From Rhodococcus qingshengii JCM 15477 (lineage in GTDB: Bacteria > Actinomycetota > Actinomycetes > Mycobacteriales > Mycobacteriaceae), in NCBI RefSeq assembly GCF_023221595.1, contig NZ_CP096563.1, forward strand, positions 4,160,001 through 4,224,000: 64,000 nucleotides of DNA. Reading direction: 5' to 3'. The notes under the pieces are model-generated. The model had not been told where the DNA came from, did no database searches, and saw only the letters and a program-made list of their open reading frames with translations. A program made the translations under genes and the position numbers. Shown in pieces: positions 59,549 to 64,000 of the stretch (position 1 is the stretch's first letter; each line of letters starts with the position of its first letter).

Positions 59549-61066
59549 TCAGTTCATCGTGGGGATGACGAAGTGGTTGGTCTCTTCCTTCTTGCCGGAA
59601 GGCCAGCGCTGCGTCACGGTCTTGGTCTTGGTGTAGAAGCGGAAGGAGTCGGGACCGTGCTGGTTCAGGTCACCGAATCCGGAGCGCTTCCAGCCACCGA
59701 AGGTGTGGTACGCGATCGGGACCGGGATCGGCACGTTCACGCCGACCATGCCGACGTTGACGCGAGCGGTGAAGTCACGCGCGGTGTCGCCGTCGCGGGT
59801 GAAGATGGAGACGCCGTTGCCGTACTCGTGTTCGGTCGGAAGACGCAGTGCCTCTTCGTAATCGGCAGCGCGGACCACCTGAAGGACGGGTCCGAAGATC
59901 TCTTCCTTGTAGATGCGCATGTCCGAGGTGACGTTGTCGAACAGGGTTGCGCCGGCGAAGAATCCACCTTCGTGGCCTTCGAGGGTGAAGCCGCGGCCGT
60001 CGACGACTGCCGTTGCGCCCTCGTCGATGCCGATCTGCACGTAGTTGTTGACGCGGTCGAGGGCATCCTGGCAAACGAGCGGTCCGAAATCGACGCCTTC
60101 GTCGTCACTGCGACCGATCTTGAGCTTCGCGACGCGCTCCTTCAGCTTCGCGACAAGAGCGTCCGCGGTCTCCTCGCCGACGGGAACGGCAACCGAGATG
60201 GCCATGCAACGCTCGCCGGCACTGCCGTAGCCCGCACCGATCAGGGCGTCGGCAACCTCGTCGAGGTCGGCGTCCGGCATGACGATCGCGTGGTTCTTGG
60301 CGCCACCGAAGCACTGTGCGCGCTTGCCGTGAGCTGCGGCCGTCTCGTAGATGTACTGGGCGATCGGCGTGGAGCCGACGAAGCCGACAGCCTTGATGCG
60401 ATCGTCGGTGAGCAGGACGTCGACAACTTCCTTGTCACCGTTGACCACGTTGAACACACCTGCGGGCAGTCCGGCCTCGAGGAACAGTTCAGCCAGGCGC
60501 AGCGGGACGGAGGGGTCACGCTCGGAGGGCTTGAGAATGAAGGCGTTACCGGCGGCGAGGGCGGGGCCGGCCTTCCACAGCGGGATCATCGCGGGGAAGT
60601 TGAAGGGCGTGATGCCTGCAACGACGCCGAGCGGCTGGCGCATGGAGTACACGTCGATGCCGGTGCCGGCACTCTCGGTGAATTCGCCCTTGAGCAGGTG
60701 CGGAGCGCCGACGGCGAACTCGATGACCTCGAGGCCACGCTGGATGTCACCCTTGGCGTCGGCGACGGTCTTGCCGTGCTCGGACGAGAGGAGGCGGGCC
60801 AGAGAATCCATCTCGGCCTGAGCGAGCTGCAGGAACTTCATCAGCACGCGGGCACGCTTCTGCGGGTTGAACGCTGCCCACACCTGCTGCGCCTCTTCGG
60901 CATTGGCGATGATGGCTTCGGTCTCGGCCTTGCTCGCGAGGGGAACGCGGGCCTGCACCTTGCCGGTGTTGGGATCGAACACGTCCGCAAATCGATCAGA
61001 TGTCCCGGGAACACGCTTGCCACCGACGAAGTGCGTCAACTCGTGAACCGTCGCATTTTCAACCAT
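59549..61066 (-). CDS. mmsA: Methylmalonate-semialdehyde dehydrogenase (CoA-acylating)
   Basis: This enzyme converts methylmalonate semialdehyde with CoA and NAD to propionyl-CoA. The 505-residue ALDH has [20 protein letters not shown], the NAD region [12 protein letters not shown], and catalytic Cys in [14 protein letters not shown]. The C terminus is [26 protein letters not shown] start at ATG 61066; the longer frame includes the operator region. It is the first gene of the five-gene valine operon. Confidence 0.96.
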   Translation of the reverse strand: MVENATVHELTHFVGGKRVPGTSDRFADVFDPNTGKVQARVPLASKAETEAIIANAEEAQQVWAAFNPQKRARVLMKFLQLAQAEMDSLARLLSSEHGKTVADAKGDIQRGLEVIEFAVGAPHLLKGEFTESAGTGIDVYSMRQPLGVVAGITPFNFPAMIPLWKAGPALAAGNAFILKPSERDPSVPLRLAELFLEAGLPAGVFNVVNGDKEVVDVLLTDDRIKAVGFVGSTPIAQYIYETAAAHGKRAQCFGGAKNHAIVMPDADLDEVADALIGAGYGSAGERCMAISVAVPVGEETADALVAKLKERVAKLKIGRSDDEGVDFGPLVCQDALDRVNNYVQIGIDEGATAVVDGRGFTLEGHEGGFFAGATLFDNVTSDMRIYKEEIFGPVLQVVRAADYEEALRLPTEHEYGNGVSIFTRDGDTARDFTARVNVGMVGVNVPIPVPIAYHTFGGWKRSGFGDLNQHGPDSFRFYTKTKTVTQRWPSGKKEETNHFVIPTMN

Positions 61067-61167
61067 TGTGCTAACCCGTTCCTTGCTCGTATGGACCGCC
61101 CAGGAGGCAGCAGTGAATATGTCTACCATCCTATAGTTGGATGTCCATGTATGTCTAGAGCCCAAGG
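61067..61167 (-). promoter_or_regulatory. mmsA promoter region with CATCC-N7-GGATG operator candidate
   Basis: The region before mmsA has an inverted repeat CATCC-TATAGTT-GGATG (61129-61145, plus strand). Its centre includes a possible -10 (CTATAGG on the minus strand). CAGGAGG-type sequence lies about 30 bases before the ATG. The regulator is not encoded nearby. Confidence 0.4.
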
Positions 61168-61213
61168 GCTGTGCGCCTTTATTAACCGCGGGGGGTTAAT
61201 AAAGGCGCACAGC
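61168..61213. terminator. 20-base perfect hairpin enclosing the cutC stop codon
   Basis: Perfect 20-base arms (61168-61187 and 61194-61213) flank GCGGGG. The right arm on the plus strand contains the last five cutC codons and its TAA. There is no T-run, so it may act as a stabiliser or Rho-assisted terminator between cutC and mmsA, both on the minus strand. Confidence 0.65.
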
Positions 61214-61918
61214 GCGGAGCGCGGCTGCCGCTTCCTGCGCGACTACTGCATCGGTGACGTCGTATCCGTCCGATCCCCCGCCCGGGCCACCGGACACCGC
61301 GACAACCTTGCGTGCCGAGAGATGCACCGCATCGACGCCGACGGCAGCGATTGCCGGGATGTCGTCGACGGTTATTCCGCCACCGGCCATGATCTGGATC
61401 CGGCCCGCGGCATGTTCGACCATTCGACCGATCTCGTCGAGTCCCTCGTTGCAAGTGTCCGCACCCCCGGACGTCAGCACGCGGGTCACGCCCAGGTCGA
61501 TCAGTTCGTCCAGCGCGGTCAGACGGTCGGTCACCACGTCCATCGCACGATGTACTGTCACCTCGACTCTCGCCCGGTCCACGCATCCGATGATGCGGCG
61601 CAGCACGACGGTGTCGATCGAGTTGTCTTCTGTCAGCGCGCCGATCACGATGCCGGAAGCTCCACCGGCCACAGCAGCATGTACGTCGTGCTCCATCACC
61701 CACACTTCGTCGGGTGAGAACACAAAACCTCCGGCGCGCGGACGGATCAGCGGGTGAACCGCGATCCCCACTTCCGACACAGCCTCGATCACTCCGATGC
61801 TGGGCGTCAATCCCCCCGTCGGGCCGAGTGCCGCACACAACTCGACTCGAGTCGCTCCCACCGAACGCGCGATCCTCGCCCCCCGCACGTCCTGCACAGC
61901 CAGCTCCAGAACCGTCAT
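61196..61918 (-). CDS. cutC: CutC family protein
   Basis: The 240-residue TIM-barrel protein has the family motifs VGATRVELCAALGPTGGLTPS, IRPRAGGFVFSPDE, EVTVHRAMDVV, and RVLTSGGADTCNEG. CutC was named for copper tolerance in E. coli, but its molecular function is unresolved. Here it is the third gene of an N-acetylglucosamine operon, one base after nagB, suggesting an amino-sugar role (inference). I start at ATG 61918; the longer frame overlaps nagB. Confidence 0.9.
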   Translation of the reverse strand: MTVLELAVQDVRGARIARSVGATRVELCAALGPTGGLTPSIGVIEAVSEVGIAVHPLIRPRAGGFVFSPDEVWVMEHDVHAAVAGGASGIVIGALTEDNSIDTVVLRRIIGCVDRARVEVTVHRAMDVVTDRLTALDELIDLGVTRVLTSGGADTCNEGLDEIGRMVEHAAGRIQIMAGGGITVDDIPAIAAVGVDAVHLSARKVVAVSGGPGGGSDGYDVTDAVVAQEAAAALRAVRLY

Positions 61919-61919
61919 G

Positions 61920-62699
61920 TCAGAAGGACTGCCACGACGGCTTGTGTTCGAGCGCATACCGGTAGTAGTCGGCAAGTTTGAGTGAACTGGCCGCAGCTTC
62001 GTCGATGACGACGGTGACATGGCGATGCAATTGCATCACCGAAGCCGGGCAGAAGGCAGACAACGGACCTTCGACGGCAGCGGCGATCGCGTCAGCCTTG
62101 CCTTCTCCGGTCGCGATCATCACCAGATGCCTTGCATCGCTGATGGTTCCGAGCCCCTGGGTGAGCACGTGATGTGGGACGTCGTCCACACCGTCGAAGA
62201 AGCGTGCGTTGTCGATCCGGGTCTGCTCGGTCAGCGTCTTCACGCGGGTTCTCGAGGTCAACGACGATCCGGGCTCGTTGAAGCCGATGTGGCCGTCGGT
62301 ACCGATGCCGAGCAACTGCACGTCCACTCCCCCGGCCGCCGCGATGCTCTGGTCGTACCGGGCGATCTCCTGCTCCGGGCACGGCGCTTCACCGTTGGGA
62401 CTGGACACCATCGCGGGATCCAGGTTGACGTGATCGACGAACTCCGACCGAATCACCGAGTAGTACGACTGCGGATGGCGTTTCGGCAATCCCAGGTACT
62501 CGTCGAGCAGGAATGCCCGAGCCAGCGAGAAGTCGAGTTCGGCGTCGCGATGCCTCGCTGCCAGTTCACGATAGGTTCCGATCGGCGACGACCCCGTTGC
62601 GAGACCGAGCGTCGTCGCCCCGGCTCTGACGTAGCCTTCGACGATGTCCGCGACGGTCGAGTCGACCTCCGCGGGTGTCGGCTGTATTACGATTTCCAT
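61920..62699 (-). CDS. nagB: Glucosamine-6-phosphate deaminase
   Basis: This enzyme converts glucosamine-6-phosphate to fructose-6-phosphate and ammonia. The 259-residue protein has LGLATGSSPIGTYREL, LDEYLGLPKRHPQSYYSVI (catalytic Asp), and LGIGTDGHIGFNEPGSSL with the ring-opening His. I start at ATG 62699, inside the last codons of nagA (13-base overlap). It is coupled to nagA and followed by cutC. Confidence 0.95.
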   Translation of the reverse strand: MEIVIQPTPAEVDSTVADIVEGYVRAGATTLGLATGSSPIGTYRELAARHRDAELDFSLARAFLLDEYLGLPKRHPQSYYSVIRSEFVDHVNLDPAMVSSPNGEAPCPEQEIARYDQSIAAAGGVDVQLLGIGTDGHIGFNEPGSSLTSRTRVKTLTEQTRIDNARFFDGVDDVPHHVLTQGLGTISDARHLVMIATGEGKADAIAAAVEGPLSAFCPASVMQLHRHVTVVIDEAAASSLKLADYYRYALEHKPSWQSF

Positions 62700-63928
62700 G
62701 ATTTTTCCTTTCCGACGGCTTTTCCGCCGAGTAGTACACGCCCCAGGCGCAAGTGACGATCGGTGACCAGGATGTCGGCTCGGCAGCCCACGGCCAGCGA
62801 TCCGATCAGGTCGCCGAGCCCCAGCAGATGCGCTGGGCTCCGAGTTGCCGCTGCGACAGCATCTTCCAGCGCGACGCCGCCGTCGAAGACGGTGCTGCGC
62901 AGGACGTCGAGCAACCTCGCGGTCCCTCCGGCGATCGCGCCGGCCGAGCCGTCGGTCGTCGCGAGCCGTGCGACGCCCGCCTGTACGGTGACGTCGAGCG
63001 CACCGAGTTGGTAGTCGCCGTCGTCCATTCCCGCAGCGGCCATCGAATCGCTGACCAAGGCGATCTGGTCCGGTCCGACAGCATCGAAGACCATCGACAC
63101 GGTCTCGGGTGCAAGATGCACACCGTCTGCGATCAGTTCCACCACCATCTCGCCTCTCGCGGCAGCCGCCAGGCACGCCGCGACGGGACCCGGAGATCGA
63201 TGGTGCAGGGGCGGCATCCCGTTGAAGAGGTGGGTCGCGCTGATCTGTCCGGCCCAATCCCCGTGCACCGCAGCATCGATGCGCGCCGACGTCGTTGCCG
63301 CGTCGGCATCGGTGTGACCGAAACTCGGCACGATGTTGCGATGACGCATGATCGCGAGCAACTCTTCGAAATTCTCGGTCTCGGGCGCCAAGGTCATGGA
63401 CCGCACGGTCCCACGCGCGGCGTCACACACGGCTTCGAGCAGATCCGGATCACCGGGAATGATCGCCGCCGGATCCTGGGCACCGCAGCGGACGCCGTTG
63501 ATGAACGGCCCCTCGAGGTGGATACCCAGAAGTTCTCCGCGTTCGACCAGATCGGCGAGCATCGTCGCTTGTCGCACCAGATCTGCGCGCGGTGCGGAGA
63601 CCAGGCTGGCCAGCATTCCGGTCGTGCCGTGCTCGCAATGGTGCGCCGCCGCGCGGCTCGCTCCATCGGCGTCGGTGTTCGGGAAACCAGCACCCGCGGC
63701 GCCGTGGCTGTGGACATCGATCAAGCCGGGCATGATCACCGCGTCGGTGCGTTCCGGAATGACGACGACGGGTGTGGACGCCACATAGTCCGCAGCCGAG
63801 CCGACCCAACTGATCTTTTCGCCGTCCACGACGACGACTCCGTCGTGAATCTTCCCGGCCGGAGATCCGATCACAGTTCCCCGCAATACGATCGGATCGC
63901 CGACAGCAGCCGAGCCTGATGTACTCAT
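62687..63928 (-). CDS. nagA: N-acetylglucosamine-6-phosphate deacetylase
   Basis: This amidohydrolase removes acetate from GlcNAc-6-phosphate. The 413-residue protein has the metal motif PGLIDVHSHGAAGAGFPNTD, the metal ligand Glu in LGIHLEGPFIN, ATHLFNGMPPLHHRSPG, and catalytic Asp in LVSDSMAAAGM. It starts at ATG 63928, overlapping the end of an upstream frame (ATGA), and overlaps nagB by 13 bases. Confidence 0.95.
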   Translation of the reverse strand: MSTSGSAAVGDPIVLRGTVIGSPAGKIHDGVVVVDGEKISWVGSAADYVASTPVVVIPERTDAVIMPGLIDVHSHGAAGAGFPNTDADGASRAAAHHCEHGTTGMLASLVSAPRADLVRQATMLADLVERGELLGIHLEGPFINGVRCGAQDPAAIIPGDPDLLEAVCDAARGTVRSMTLAPETENFEELLAIMRHRNIVPSFGHTDADAATTSARIDAAVHGDWAGQISATHLFNGMPPLHHRSPGPVAACLAAAARGEMVVELIADGVHLAPETVSMVFDAVGPDQIALVSDSMAAAGMDDGDYQLGALDVTVQAGVARLATTDGSAGAIAGGTARLLDVLRSTVFDGGVALEDAVAAATRSPAHLLGLGDLIGSLAVGCRADILVTDRHLRLGRVLLGGKAVGKEKSWKS

Positions 63929-64000
63929 GCCGACTCGCGAATCCGCGCGACGGCCGCTCTACCCTCGATCGGGTTTCGCGCGCCCCGCGCCGCCGCGGCC
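63925..64000 (-). CDS. 3' end of an upstream nag-operon gene (partial)
   Basis: An open frame enters from the right edge and ends with TGA at 63925-63927, overlapping the nagA ATG. The visible tail reads RNPIEGRAAVARIRESA. Tight ATGA coupling and codon use like the neighbours suggest a real gene, perhaps a ROK sugar kinase or regulator as in other nag operons, but 25 codons are too few to identify it. Confidence 0.45.
   Translation of the reverse strand, partial: AAAARGARNPIEGRAAVARIRESA

Noticed and set aside
59540..61717. 725-codon plus-strand open frame
   Set aside because: It is antisense to mmsA and cutC with shadow composition; the opposite strand has full aldehyde-dehydrogenase and CutC motifs.
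62700..63257. N-terminal extension of the nagB frame
   Set aside because: It overlaps nagA and is Arg/Gly-rich shadow sequence; nagB homology begins at ATG 62699.

Overview
The window is GC-rich chromosomal DNA of a mycolic-acid actinobacterium. The gene order and protein sequences point to Rhodococcus of the erythropolis/qingshengii type (inference; no rRNA body is present to confirm it). There is no prophage, insertion sequence or CRISPR array.

1-26 kb is a conserved housekeeping block, nearly all on the minus strand. It matches from memory the argS-lysA-hom-thrC-thrB-rho-rpmE-prfA-prmC-tsaC-wecA-atpI-atpBEFHAGDC-DUF2550-murA order of Mycobacterium tuberculosis. A second serine hydroxymethyltransferase gene is inserted between tsaC and wecA, and a cobalamin adenosyltransferase gene lies on the plus strand. 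The left end is the promoter and leader of an rRNA operon downstream of murA. Translational coupling (ATGA, GTGA, TAGTG overlaps) is pervasive.

26-38 kb is accessory metabolism: a DUF3105/DUF305 extracytoplasmic pair, a phosphoketolase, tRNA-Arg(CCG), a LysR-MFS-flavoprotein hydroxylase cluster, a divergent MarR/DHA2 efflux pair whose two transcripts look leaderless, and an alanine-dehydrogenase-like enzyme with a TTG start.

38-47 kb is the most interesting part. A minus-strand operon makes PAPS (cysD, cysNC), encodes a PAP phosphatase fused to an NTF2-like domain (cysQ), and ends in a limonene-epoxide-hydrolase-like gene. A plus-strand operon encodes a DUF1214 protein, an SDR and a PAPS-dependent sulfotransferase. 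An IclR regulator lies between them, and both flanks of its gene carry the same two palindromes (TAGAAC-N2-GTTCTA and GGTACA-N4-TGTACC). I read this as a co-regulated sulfation module with its own donor supply and product removal.

47-56 kb holds a hydrolase/amidohydrolase operon with a divergent TetR gene, two tandem micropeptide genes (38 and 27 codons), an orphan C5-cytosine methyltransferase with an N-terminal HTH, tRNA-Cys, a Bcr/CflA-type MFS gene, a complete mraY outside any cell-division cluster, and a MarR gene. 55.6-61 kb is a valine-degradation operon (mmsA, acyl-CoA dehydrogenase, 3-hydroxyisobutyryl-CoA hydrolase, mmsB, enoyl-CoA hydratase). 61.2-64 kb is an N-acetylglucosamine operon (nagA, nagB, cutC), cut by the window edge.
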